The notes beneath the pieces are model-generated. The model worked only from the letters and a program-made list of their open reading frames with translations, made no database searches and was not told the origin of the DNA. This document shows positions 1 to 10,546 of a stretch of 64,000 nucleotides of DNA, piece by piece; the stretch's first letter is position 1, and every line of letters begins with the position of its first letter. A program made the position numbers and the translations under genes. Origin of the DNA: Euryodendron excelsum. Its lineage: Eukaryota; Streptophyta; Magnoliopsida; Ericales; Pentaphylacaceae. The stretch is taken from assembly GCA_033060915.1 (NCBI GenBank), contig CM065385.1, positions 19,170,001 to 19,234,000 on the forward strand. Direction: 5' to 3'.

Positions 1-110
1 GTCTTCTAGTTAAAATTGCTTCTAGTTGATAATTAGATACATTCCTATTATTATTATTCGTGATCACTAATTATACACATAATATTTAAATAGGAATTAT
101 TTTTTCAACA
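1..110 (+). repeat. 3' tail of the copia 5' LTR
   Basis: This stretch matches 10133-10240 with only a few substitutions and ends in TTCAACA, the degraded counterpart of TTCCAACA at the end of the 3' LTR. The remaining roughly 990 bases of this LTR lie upstream of the window. Confidence 0.93.
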
Positions 111-256
111 ATCTTAAAGACAGATTCAATTCTTATTTTTTAACTGTGTTAATTAGTGTCGTGTTATATATTGTTTCTGGATTAGTACTCAAATTTTGTG
201 TAAAATTGTTTAATCCAGAAATAACTGATAATACTCTTATTCCTACTCTTACTTAA
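111..256 (+). other. Copia leader, no recognisable primer binding site
   Basis: AT-rich sequence between the 5' LTR and the first gag-like codons. The usual tRNA-Met complement expected right after a copia LTR is not recognisable, through decay or because another primer is used. No other feature is seen here. Confidence 0.5.
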
Positions 257-2341
257 ACTATTACTGTGATTGGGACATCGGTACCGACATTGACTGTGCC
301 AGTGAATCAAGTGCATACACCAAATGTGCTAGTGAATCACGGAGAAAAGTCAGAGAAGTTCAATGGAACTGATTTCTAAAGGTGGCAACAGAAGATGTTG
401 TTCTACCTGACGACTCCGAACTTGGCAAAATTTCTTCGTGAAGATGTTCCTACTCTGAACAAGAATGAGTCCGACCAGCAAGTAGTTGCGGCGGTGGAAG
501 CATGGAAACATGCTGACTTCCTATGTTGGAACTATATCCTCAATGGACTAGATAATACACTCTACAACGTATATTATGCCATGCAAACGGCAAAAGAACT
601 GTGGAAATCTTTAGAAAATAAGTACAAGACAGAAGACGCCGGCTCAAAGAAATTTGTGGTCTGTAAGTTCCTTGATTACAAAATGTTTGATTCTAAAATA
701 GTTATTAGCCAGGTCCAGGATCTCTAAGTTATACTTCATGACATCCATGCCCAAGGCATGGTACTGAGTGAATCTTTCCAAATGGCTGCGATAATTGAAA
801 AATTGCCGCCGTCCTAGAAAGAATTCAAAAACTATCTGAAGCATAAGTGCAAGGAGATGAGGCTTGAGGAACTTATCGTCAGGCTAAGAATTGAGGAAGA
901 CAACAGTGCTTCTGAGAAGAAGTTTGTCAACACTCCAATGGTGTCAAAGGCAAATGTGGTGGAGCAAGCCAAACCCAACAACAAAAAGCCAAAGCATGAT
1001 GGCCAAGGGTCCTACCAAGGTTCTAAAGGTGGCGATTTCAAAAAGTTTAAAGGGAAATGTTACGTCTGCGGCAAGACTGGTCATACGGCCAAGGATTGTT
1101 GCAAGCGTAAGGATCTTGAAAAGAAGGATCAAGAGAACCACAAGAAGAAATCTGCTCAAGCGAATGTGACCGAGGATCTCTGTGCCAATGTGGAAGACTT
1201 GAATCTCTCTGCCGTAGTTTCTGAGGTAAACTTGGTTGGCAATACTAAAGAATGGTGGGTGGACATTAGGGTCACTCGTCACATTTGTGCCAACAAGTGG
1301 ATTTTCACATCTTACCAATCTGTGGATGGTGAACAACTCTACATGGGCAACTCGGCAACCTCAAAGGTTGAAGGTCAAGGGAAAATCGTTCTGAAAATGA
1401 CTTCCAGTAAAGAACTTACTCTTAATGAGGTGTTCCATGTGCTAGACATTCACAAGAATTTAGTCTCTAGTTCATTGTTGAGTAAGAAGGGCTTTAAGTT
1501 GGTGTTTGAGAGTGATAAGTTTGTACTTACTAAGGGGGGAATGTTTGTGGGAAAGGAATATCTGAGTGATGGGCTCTTCAAACTTAATGTAATGACTGTG
1601 GCTCCTAAGCCTGCTAGTAATGATATTACATTTTCTATTTACTTGCTTTAGTCTGCAAATGTATGGCATGGTAGATTAGGTCATGTTAACTTTGATACCA
1701 TGCATAGATTAGTTAAATTAGAATCTTTACTTAAACTTGATTTTAATGCTAATCATAAATGTGCAACTTGCGTTGAGGCAAAGTTGACTAGAACTCAATT
1801 TAAATCAATTGAAAGAAGTACGGAACCACTTCAACTAATTCATAGTGACGTTTGTGACTTGAAATATGTTCAAACTCGAGGTGGGAAAAAATACTTCATA
1901 ACTTTCATTGATGATTGCACTCGTTATTGTCACGTCTACTTAATGAGAAATAAAGATGAAGCAACAGACATGTTTATACAATATAAGAGTGAAGTTGAGA
2001 ATCAACTTAGCAAAAAGATTAAGGTGTTAAGAAGTGATAGAGGTGGGGAGTATGAAGCACCATTTGCACAAATATGTGTTGAACATGGTATTATACATTA
2101 AACCACTGCACCTTATTCACCTCAATAAAATAGAATTGCTAAGCGGAAGAATTGCACTTTAAAAGAGATGATGAATGCTATATTGATAAGTTCTAGGGCA
2201 CCCCAGAATTTGTGGGGGGAAGCTTTGCTATCCGCCAACTATGTTCTCAACAAGATACCCCACAAGAAACTTAGCAAAACCCCTTATGAGATGTGGAAAG
2301 GTCAAAAACCTTCCTATAAATACTTGAGAGTATGGGGGTGT
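257..2341 (+). pseudogene. Copia gag, protease and integrase, broken
   Basis: One frame runs from about 257 to the insertion at 2342. It encodes a copia-type gag (UBN2-like region around 350-850), a CCHC zinc knuckle at 1058-1099 (C-Y-V-C, then G-H, then C), and a retropepsin-like segment after 1250. There follows a GAG-pre-integrase region with an HHCC zinc site (about 1660-1770) and an integrase core with its acidic residues near 1847, 1910 and 2048. In-frame stops fall at 377, 725, 815, 1649, 2099 and 2126. The protease keeps the aspartate at 1262, but the following residues are I-R-V instead of the family's S/T-G-A, so the active site is lost. There is no frameshift; all damage in this part is by substitution. 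Confidence 0.9.
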
Positions 2342-3078
2342 TGTAAGCACCCTATTTTTACCCGCTCGGCAATCTCCGAGCTGACCAAGCTCACTCTCAC
2401 ACATCACATGCATATTTAGACTCTAAGCCCGCCTTTTTAATTTGAATTTAGTCCACCAGTCGCTTCTCGAGCCCGTAAGGTCCACTTGAAGCTAATTGAC
2501 CGTTTTGCCCCTAGGCATCCGAATGCCCCGGGAACCACACTGGCTCTGGGTATCTAACCGGTAAACCTCTGAGATTACTTCTTATAGTATTCTCAACCTT
2601 CCTTTACCTTTCCGGATCATTCTGAGTCAGTTTCGGCCAACCCGGTGCGAAATGACCATTTTGCCCCTAGTGGGCCGGTCTCCTTTTTTGACCACGCCGG
2701 CTTTGGAAATCAAACCAGCAACCTCTGGGAACATTCTAAATAATGTATCCAGATCCCAAGTCTTCTTCCGGGACAGTCCGAGTTCGCCCTGGTAGCTTCC
2801 TAGTCCAATTGACCATTTTGCCCCTAAAGGCCCGGTCAACCTTTCCGACACATTTTGTCCTCACTTTTCAAGTCAAATACCTCCAGGACACTATTTTAAG
2901 TGTTCCTACTCCTTTTTGGCCTTCCGGGTCATTCCCGGCTCCTTCAAATCATTCCTGGACTTTTCGGAGTCACTCCTAGTGAAGCCAGGCTAAAGATTGC
3001 ATGGTAGTCACTAGTACAGGCGCCCAAATCTGGTCAAAGATACGTTGCTTGCCGACCTTAATAGTTTCCTAATTGGCT

Positions 3079-3176
3079 GGCGCCACTAGTAGTGGTGCCA
3101 AGCCAATATTTGGTCTGGCGCCACTCCTAGTGGCGCTAGAAGGAATTTTGGCTTGGTGCCACTACAACAGGCGCCA
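3079..3176 (+). promoter_or_regulatory. Three GGCGCC-containing palindromes upstream of the LTR TATA box
   Basis: Three inverted repeats follow one another: 3079-3099, 3117-3136 and 3154-3176. Each pairs GGCGCC or GGTGCC with its complement around a CACTAG/TAGTGG centre. A fourth half-site (CAGGCGCC) lies near 3018. The last palindrome ends 15 bases before the TATA box. They may be protein binding sites or cruciform-forming units; their role is inferred from position only. Confidence 0.6.
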
Positions 3177-3190
3177 GTGTTGTCCAATCT

Positions 3191-3200
3191 CTATAAATAC
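3191..3200 (+). promoter_or_regulatory. TATA box of the solo LTR
   Basis: CTATAAATAC lies in the same relative place as the TATA boxes of the related LTRs at 51151 (plus) and about 48134-48143 (minus). It marks the probable U3/R boundary about 30 bases downstream. Confidence 0.65.
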
Positions 3201-3779
3201 AGAGTCTCATTCAACGTGAAAAGGGTCTGCAAACTTAACCTAAGAATCATATATTTCGATATACAGAGCTTGGGCACCTCCAAAAACCCTAGTTTCCTTA
3301 GGTTCTCCAAACCCTAGCCACCCTACACAAACCCTAGCCTCCTATACACTCATACACACCTCCATACACTCATACACTAGCCTTCAACCATCCTTTGAAG
3401 ACTTGAAGAGCTGCAATCCAAAGCTTGAAGACAACTCTTGAAGGTTGAAGAAGAAGATCAAGACGAAGATCGAAGATTGAAGACAGCACGGCGCGCAAAA
3501 TAAACAAGACATACGGTAGATTTCCTATTTAAATTTATGCACTTCTCCCTTCTCTCTTCTCTCTCCTAACCCACTTGGGTTTTCTCTATTTTAATCCCCT
3601 ATCTCTTTCCCCCCCCCCCCCTTTCTTTGCATGCTTGAAACAAGGGGATTCCCGGTCCATGTGTAGGATTGGGCTATTGGAGAGTCACCGTGTCAGGGGC
3701 TTTCTTCTAGTCTAACCAGAAACCACGTGGGTCCGGCCCTCTTGATTATGTGGTAAAGCCTTAACCTTGTATGTTCACG

Positions 3780-6130
3780 ACCCCAAATTGCATTGTGCAT
3801 ATCATAGTCTTGCATCTTCCAAAAACCGTTTTCAAAGTTGTTTTTCAAATCTTTTTCAAAATTGCATCAAAGTCTCTTTTTCAAAAACTTGTTTTCAAAA
3901 CCACAATTCTAGGGTGATTCTAGCCTTTCCATGGCTAGGGTTGCTTTAAGAAAGTGTTACATTAAAAGTGACCCTTTTGGTCTATATTTTCAAACTTTAT
4001 TGTTTTCAAAACCACTTTCTTAAAGTGGTTCTGGCCCTCTTATGGCTAGAATCGCTTTAGGAAAGTGAAACGTTTTCATACTTTCCAAAAAATTCTCTCT
4101 TCAAAAATCTCTTCCTAAAAATTTCTTTTTCAACATACTTTTCTAAAACTCTCATTTTCAAAATTGTTTTTAAAAACTCTATTCCAAAATCTATTTTTCA
4201 AAACTCTCTTTTTTAACTCCTCTCTAAAATCTTTTCCTCAAAATTCACTTTCTAAAAACACTCCCTAGATTCACCTTCCTAAAAACTCTCTCCAAAAACC
4301 TTTCTAAAAAAACTCTCTTTCCAGAATCTTCCTCCTAGAAATTTTCTCTCTAGGATTTTCCTTCTAAAATCTACGTTTCTAAAAACACACTTTTCAAAAC
4401 TCTTTCTCTTTAAAATCTTTTTTCAAAAACTCCCTCTTCAAATACACTTTTCAAAAATTCCTCCCTAGGATTCTCTTTTAGAAAACCTTCGTTTCCAAAA
4501 ACGCACTTTCTAAAAACTCTTTCCTTAAAGCCCAAGTCAAGCCCTAGAACCCACAATTAGGAAACCCTAATTTTTTTCCCAAAAACATGGTTTTCAAACT
4601 TTGCCCCAAACCTAGGTTTCTAAAACCTCTTGTTTTCACATCAAAACTATACATGTTTTCAAAACCTCTTTTCCACGTCAAAACTATAATTTTCCAAATC
4701 TAGGGCTTCTAGAATCTCCTTTTCCAAATCCTTGCCAAATCCTATCTTCCTTTTAGGAAACCGAATCCAATCCTCCGTTTTTAGAAACCAAATCCAATCC
4801 CTTCCAAATCCAATTCTTTCCTAATTCAAATCCTTCCTAAACTTCCACTTCCCTAAACCTTAAGTTTCCAAAACTTGAACATAAAAATCTTTCCTAAAAT
4901 TCTAGAATTCAACCCTTTCCTAATTTAACCCCCTTTCTAAATCTTAACTTTCCAAATTCAAGTTTTCAAAACCTTTCCTAAATTCAAGCCTTTCCTAATT
5001 TCAAGACTTTCTAAAATTCAAACTCTAAAACTTTCTAAATCCTAAACTTTCTAAATTTCAAATCTTTCTAAAATCAAAACTTTCTAAATTTGAAACTTTC
5101 TCAAGTTAAATCTTTCTAAACTTCCAAACTTTCTAAATTCTAAACTTTCCAAAACTTCAAAATCTTTCTAAATCTAAGGCTTTTCTAAACTCAAAACTTT
5201 CTTAATCCAAATATTTTCTAAACTGAAAATTTTACTTTTTCAAACCTTTCCTAAAACGAAACTTTCTTATTTTCAAAACTTTCTTGTTTTCAAAGCTTTC
5301 CAAATTCAAAACTTCCCTTTTTCAAAACATTTCTAAATTCAAAACTTTCCGATTTTCAAAACTTTCCTAATTTGGGAACTTTCCTAATTTGACAACCTTT
5401 CCTTTTTCGAAAACTTTCTAAACTCAAAACTTTCCAATTTCAAAGCTTTTCTAAAATGAAAACTTTCCTAATTTCGAAACTTTCCAAAAATGACACTTTC
5501 CTAAATCGAACCTTTCCTAATTCGAACCTTTCCTAAATCCAATCTTTCTTAAACTCTTGAGTCTTTCCTATGTCTCATCTTTCTTAAGTCTAGGTTTCCT
5601 AAACCTCCACCTTTCCAAAACCAAGTCTTTCCAAAATCAATCTTTCCAAAGCAAGTCCAATCCTCTCAATTTCAATTTCCAATCTCCTCTTTTAATCTCA
5701 AATCAAATTCAATTTTCAATTCAATCTCTTTCTTCCAATCCAATCTCTCTCTTCAAGTCAATCTCTTTTCAATCAGACTCCGGTCCGAACTACGACTGAC
5801 CTGATTCCCTCAAAGGGATACGTAGGCAACCTCATAAGTGCGGTCACAATACTTTTCAAACTTTCAATTTCACCCTCATGGGTGCGGTCTCCACATTTTT
5901 CAAATCTCAAATTCCAATCGATTTTCAAAATCCCAATTTCAAAATTTCTATTTTCAAATTTCTACTTTCAATTTTCAAACTTTCCAATTTCGATTCCATC
6001 TCTTCAAATCTATTTTCAAATCAAATCAATTTCAAATCAATCTCTTTTCAAATCTATTTTTCAATTCTCTTAACTTGCACTTGCATATCATGCATCATAT
6101 TAGTTTTCAAACATTATTTTTCAAAGTGGA
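3780..6130 (+). repeat. G-poor degenerate tract of TTTCAAAA/CTTTCTAAA repeats in LTR
   Basis: About 2.3 kb made of loosely periodic units of roughly 15-25 bases, mostly variants of AAACTTTCCTAAATTC. The plus strand is strikingly poor in G. Open frames seen here are by-products of the composition, not genes. The related LTRs carry comparable but less extreme tracts. Confidence 0.8.
5786..5831 (+). other. Conserved GAACTACG...TACGTAGGCA block of Tat-type LTRs
   Basis: GAACTACG, CCTGATTCC, GGGATACGTAGG occur in order and can fold as a short hairpin. The same block recurs at about 45853-45901 (minus), 53832-53880 and 58085-58136. From memory this block is typical of plant Tat/Ogre LTRs. Confidence 0.7.
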
Positions 6131-6625
6131 TATGATTGAACTATAGTTAGTTAAAGACTCTCGTAGGTGAATCTAGGGTAGATTGACATGTAGGTACTGA
6201 AAGGGCGGGATAGGGTGATAGCTTAGTGCGTCTTCCCTACACGTAACCAACCTCCGAACTTAGAATCACTGTTTTCAAAGACCAAAAAGGAGTTATTTTT
6301 CAAAAAGAGCTAAATGTTTTCCAAAGATTGCCAAATAACCTGTTTTTCCTAAAAACCCTCTCTTGAGGAGATATTTTCAAAATCCTTTCTCCAAAAACCC
6401 TAAGTGTAGTTTTTAGATTATTCTTAGTTTTTAGGTGACCTAACTCACCTTAATCAAGTTAGGTGGCGACTCCGAATATTTTTCAAAAGCCCTTTATTCA
6501 AACCAATTTTTCAATTCAAACCTAGTCGCACTCATTCTTCTAGGAGGGTGAGTTCTAACGAGAGAGTACAACATTTTTTCTACTTGTGTGAGTATTCCTC
6601 GAGTGCGAAAAATCTGGGCTCGACA

Positions 6626-8490
6626 AGTGTTTGGCAAAGGTTGCGGTTCCTTTACTTAAGAAGGTAAAATTAGGACTACAAATAGTTGATTGTATATTTA
6701 TTGGTTATGCCGAATATAGCAGTGTATATCGGTTTTTGGTTCACAAGTCTGAAATATCAGATATTCATGTGAATACAATCATGGAGTCTAGGAATGTATC
6801 CTTCTTTAAGGAGGAGTTTCCGTATAAGTCTACACATGGATTAAGTTCACTTAAACGGACTCATGATACCATTGTAGATGAAGACCATGGGCCTGTGGAT
6901 AAAAGAAACGATGCTGAACCTAGATGAGGTAAAAGGACAAAGATTGCAAAATCATTCGGTCCTGATTTTCTAACATATTTATTAGAAAATGAACCTCAGA
7001 GTTACAAAGAAGTAATGTCCTCTCTAGAAGCACCTTTGTGGAAAGAGGTCATACGTAGTGAAGTTAAGTCAATTCTGCAAAATCATACATGGGAACTAAT
7101 GGATCTTCCACCTGGTAATAAACCCCTTGGATACAAATGGATATTCAAGAGGAAGATGAAAGCAGATGGTTCAATTGACAAATACAAGGCCAGACTTGTA
7201 GTCAAAGGCTACAAGCAGACTGAGGGAGTGGATTATTTCAATACATATTCTCCTGTAACCAGAATAATGTCCATACATATCTTGATAGCCTTTGCAGCTT
7301 TACATAATCTTGAGATTCATCAAATGGATGTTAAGACGGCATTCTTAAATGGAGATTTGAATGAGAAGATTTATATGGAGCAACCTGAAGGGATCATTGT
7401 TCCTGGCAAAGAGAAAAAGGTATGCAAACTTGTTAAGTCTCTATATGGACTAAAACAAGCTTCGAAACAATGGCATGAGAAGTTTGACAATGCTATGCTG
7501 TCAAACGGCTTCAAGATAAATGAATGCAATAAATGTGTTTATGTGAAGAACACTGCTCATGGTTATGTCCTTATTTGTCTTTATGTAGATGATATGATTA
7601 TCATTGGTAGCAATAATGATGTCATTAAAGCTACTAAGAAATTGTTGAACAGTAAGTTTGACATGAAGGATCTAGGGATTGTTGATGTTATACTTGGTAT
7701 TAAGATTACTAAAACATCTAAGGGATATGCCTTATCACAGACCCATTATATCGAGAAGATACTCGATAAGTTTAGTAAGTCTGATAATGACCTAGCAAAC
7801 ACACCCATAGATTATTATCTACATTTATACAAGAACGATGATGAGGGCATATCTCAGTTAGAATACTCACGGATAATTAGCAGTTTAATGTATCTCATGA
7901 ATTGCACACGTCCGGATATTGCTTATACGGTAAGCAGACTGAGCAGATATACGAGTAACCCAGGGTCAAACCACTGGAAGGCCATAGTTAGGGTTCTCAG
8001 GTATCTGAAATTCACCTTGAATTATGGACTGTACTATACAAGATATCCAGCAGTTATAGAAGGTTACACAGACGCAAACTGAATATCTGACACTAGAGAC
8101 TCTAAATCCACAAGAGGAGGCGCAGTAATATTTTGGAAATCCTCAAAACAAACTTGCATAGCCAGATCTACCATGGAATGTGAGTTTATCGCTTTAGATA
8201 AAGCAGGAGAGGAAGCAGAGTGGCTTCGTAACTTTCTGGAGGATATTCCCATATGGCCTAAACCAGTCTCTGCTATCTGTATACATTGCAATAGTCAATG
8301 TGCAATAGCAAGAGCACAAAACCACATGTATAATGGGAAGTCACGATATATACGTCGACGACGCAATACTGTGAGGCAAATGCTTTCTAATGGAATTATA
8401 TCCATTGATTACATCAAGTCTAAGGACAACATTGCGGATCCGCTTACAAAAGGCTTGATGAAAGATCAAGTAGAGAATTCATCGAGGTGA
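6626..8490 (+). pseudogene. Copia integrase C-terminus, reverse transcriptase and RNase H, broken
   Basis: The frame continues from the integrase part after the solo LTR. The integrase C-terminal region is at about 6631-6850. The RT starts near 7015 with the copia-typical sequence around W-I-F-K-R-K and carries the catalytic Y-V-D-D at 7582-7593. RNase H covers about 8060-8450 and ends with the P-L-T-K-G-L-type motif. Stops lie at 6925 (TGA) and 8080 (TGA, just after the Y-T-D-A-N motif of RNase H); the frame closes at 8488. RT itself is open over 355 codons, so it is the best preserved part. Confidence 0.92.
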
Positions 8491-9035
8491 ATGGGCCTTA
8501 AGCCTATGACTTAAAAAGTCGCCATAATGGCAACCCAACCTAGCTGACTGGAGATCCCAAGATCTAGGTTCAACGGGACAACCGAATTGTGCGTGACTTA
8601 GGACAAATCACTGAGGAACTCGTTCCGCTGTCCATTTCTATGATGAAATAGTGATAACCTGTAGATAGTGTTTAGGATGAGCTTCACTCTTAATGATTTT
8701 TATATCTTGGAATTCCAAGTGGAGTATAGCAGGATACTCTTAATAAGAGATCACCTATATGAGTATGAAGGGGCTGCTTCTATGAGAAATTCTTAAGGTT
8801 AATTTCTCTAGAGTACTCATGAATTTACCAGGCATTGTTCAGGACCAAAATGAACACAACCGAATGGATCACTAGATGATTGGAAAGGAACCGTGTGAGT
8901 ACTATTGTCTTGGTTTATATAGAACGGCTGAACAGTTCAAGATATCATGTTCACTAGTTAACCAAATAAATCCGATGGTATTTCACTAGGCAAAGTTCAA
9001 AGCCAAAAGCCACCTTTTCTGATGCGGCAACTTTC

Positions 9036-9080
<45 letters not shown>

Positions 9081-9130
9081 CAAGTCAGCATTCTTATTTG
9101 CATTTTTTATTTCTAGCCAATCTTATTCAT
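8491..9130 (+). other. Copia 3' untranslated region with CT microsatellite
   Basis: Non-coding sequence between pol and the polypurine tract. It contains a (CT)n run at about 9040-9076. No open frame of note is seen. Confidence 0.75.
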
Positions 9131-9139
9131 GTGGGGGAT
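9131..9139 (+). other. Copia polypurine tract
   Basis: GTGGGGGAT stands directly before the 3' LTR, as expected for the plus-strand primer of copia elements. Confidence 0.8.
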
Positions 9140-10240
9140 TATTAGAAAAAATGGGTGTAAACCCATTGTTTTGTTGATCTTTGAGCCAATATAAATGTGG
9201 GACCCATGCATCCTTTGTGTCGGGTCATTGGTGCGTTGGATTCACCTCCGAGAGAAGATGAATCTAGACTATTTACTTACTCAAATCTGTGTAGGATTGA
9301 ATGAGTTATTAGCCTCCAAAGTCACTCCTTTGAATATGGGTTATGTAGTTGAAAGTGGGCTATCCCACATTGATTTTTTATGGGAAATATGTTGTGCATA
9401 TATAACCCAAGTTTAGAGTAAGGTTTAGGCCCTAAGGGGCACCTCACATTTGTGAAAGGGGGAGGACCTATGAAACCCATGAGTTGACCTAATACTCCAC
9501 ACACGCGCATGCTGCCGCCGCCTGCCCGCCCGATTCCGGTCGGGTTGGGGCGGGGCGTGGGCGTGGGCGTGGGACGTGAGTTCGGTTCGAGTCTTATCTT
9601 TTTGAGCGAGGCTCGGAATTAAATTAATTAATTAATTTTATTAATTAATTTCTGACGGTTTGACCGAACGGATGTGTCTGTTGACCGAACAAGTGTGTCC
9701 CTCTGGTAAGGGGCTGTTTGGTTGCTAGTACCTGTTTGAACCGGTATTTCGAACAAGAACCTGGGCTCTATAAAAAGAGCAGCATTCTAGTATTCATGAC
9801 ATTCTGAAATTCTGAAATTCTGAATTGTTGCATACAACGAATTCTTCTTCTTCTTCCTGCCATATTTTTCTGAGAGAATTCAGATCATCTTGTGAAGCCG
9901 TCGAGCAGTTTTTATTGAAGTGCTGCCTAAAGACTATTGAGATCATTTTATCCTGGGAGTCAAACACCCATCATCCCGTGAATACCAACTGTAGGGGGTG
10001 AATCTATCTTTAAGGAGAGAGTGTGAAACACTCGACTCGGTCTATCTTTTAACTTCTAGATTTTCTGTTTTTATGAACGACAACCGAGTAAGTCGTCATG
10101 ATTTAATTTGTTCTTATTCAGATTCTAACTGTCTTCTAGTTAAAATTGCTTCTAGTTGATAATTAGATACATTCTTGTTATTATTATTGGTGATCACTAA
10201 TTATACACATAATATTTAAATAGGGATTATTTTTCCAACA
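9140..10240 (+). repeat. Copia 3' LTR, 1101 bp
   Basis: It begins TATTAGAAAA and ends TTTTCCAACA. The start is a one-step decay (G to A) of a canonical TGTTGGAA-type end that would mirror TTCCAACA. It includes a GC-rich U3 stretch (about 9500-9580) with repeated GGGCGT units and a TATA box at about 9769. Its last 108 bases match the window start. Confidence 0.9.
9769..9779 (+). promoter_or_regulatory. TATA box of the copia LTR
   Basis: CTATAAAAAGA lies about 630 bases into the LTR and is followed by the presumed R region. The promoter assignment rests on position and motif only. Confidence 0.6.
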
Positions 10241-10514
10241 GCGACGGGAAGCATATTCTCTTAGCATAACTTTAAATCTGCTGTTAAATATATTCAAACG
10301 CTCTTTAGCCAATGCATGGATGATGCATACTTCAAAGCTTATGTTCTTATGTTTTACAACACTAAAAAATGACTCAAAACACAAATTACAATTCTAAAAA
10401 AAAATTACAATCAATATATTTTTTTCACAGAATTTGCCAACACTAAATCACCTAACAAAGGGACCTCATAGCTCTTGTGGGCTGGGGTGGCTTACATTCA
10501 GTCTAAAGGAGCCA

Positions 10515-10546
<32 letters not shown>

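Larger units (their letters stand above)
2342..6625 (+). mobile_element. Solo LTR of a Tat/Ogre-type Ty3/gypsy family inside copia integrase
   Basis: It begins TGTAAGCACCC and ends CGACA, and is flanked by GGTGT (2337-2341) and AGTGT (6626-6630), a 5 bp target duplication with one later substitution. Removing the insert and one duplication restores the copia frame exactly (2340 to 6631), which fixes both ends. The 4284 bp resemble the LTRs at 44486-54553, 45180-49972 and 55709-58801 at the start, around the TACGTAGGCA block and at the end, but differ in the middle, so this is a separate subfamily. No internal coding region is present. This is what LTR-LTR recombination leaves behind. Confidence 0.9.
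1..10240 (+). mobile_element. Decayed Ty1/copia LTR retrotransposon, 5' end outside window
   Basis: The first 110 bases repeat almost exactly the last 108 bases before 10240, so they are the tail of the 5' LTR and the end of the 3' LTR of one element. Between them lie gag, protease, integrase, reverse transcriptase and RNase H in copia order (integrase before RT). All parts share one reading frame once the 4284 bp insertion and its 5 bp target duplication are discounted, so this was a single gag-pol reading frame. At least eight in-frame stops make it inactive. The base order after 10240 (GCGAC) predicts the target duplication that should precede the 5' LTR about 990 bases upstream of the window. 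No clear primer binding site is visible after position 110. Confidence 0.95.

Noticed and set aside
5557..6146. Overlapping open frames rich in Phe, Ser, Asn and Gln
   Set aside because: They arise from the TTTCAA repeat composition of the LTR; no domain, and several frames are open at once.
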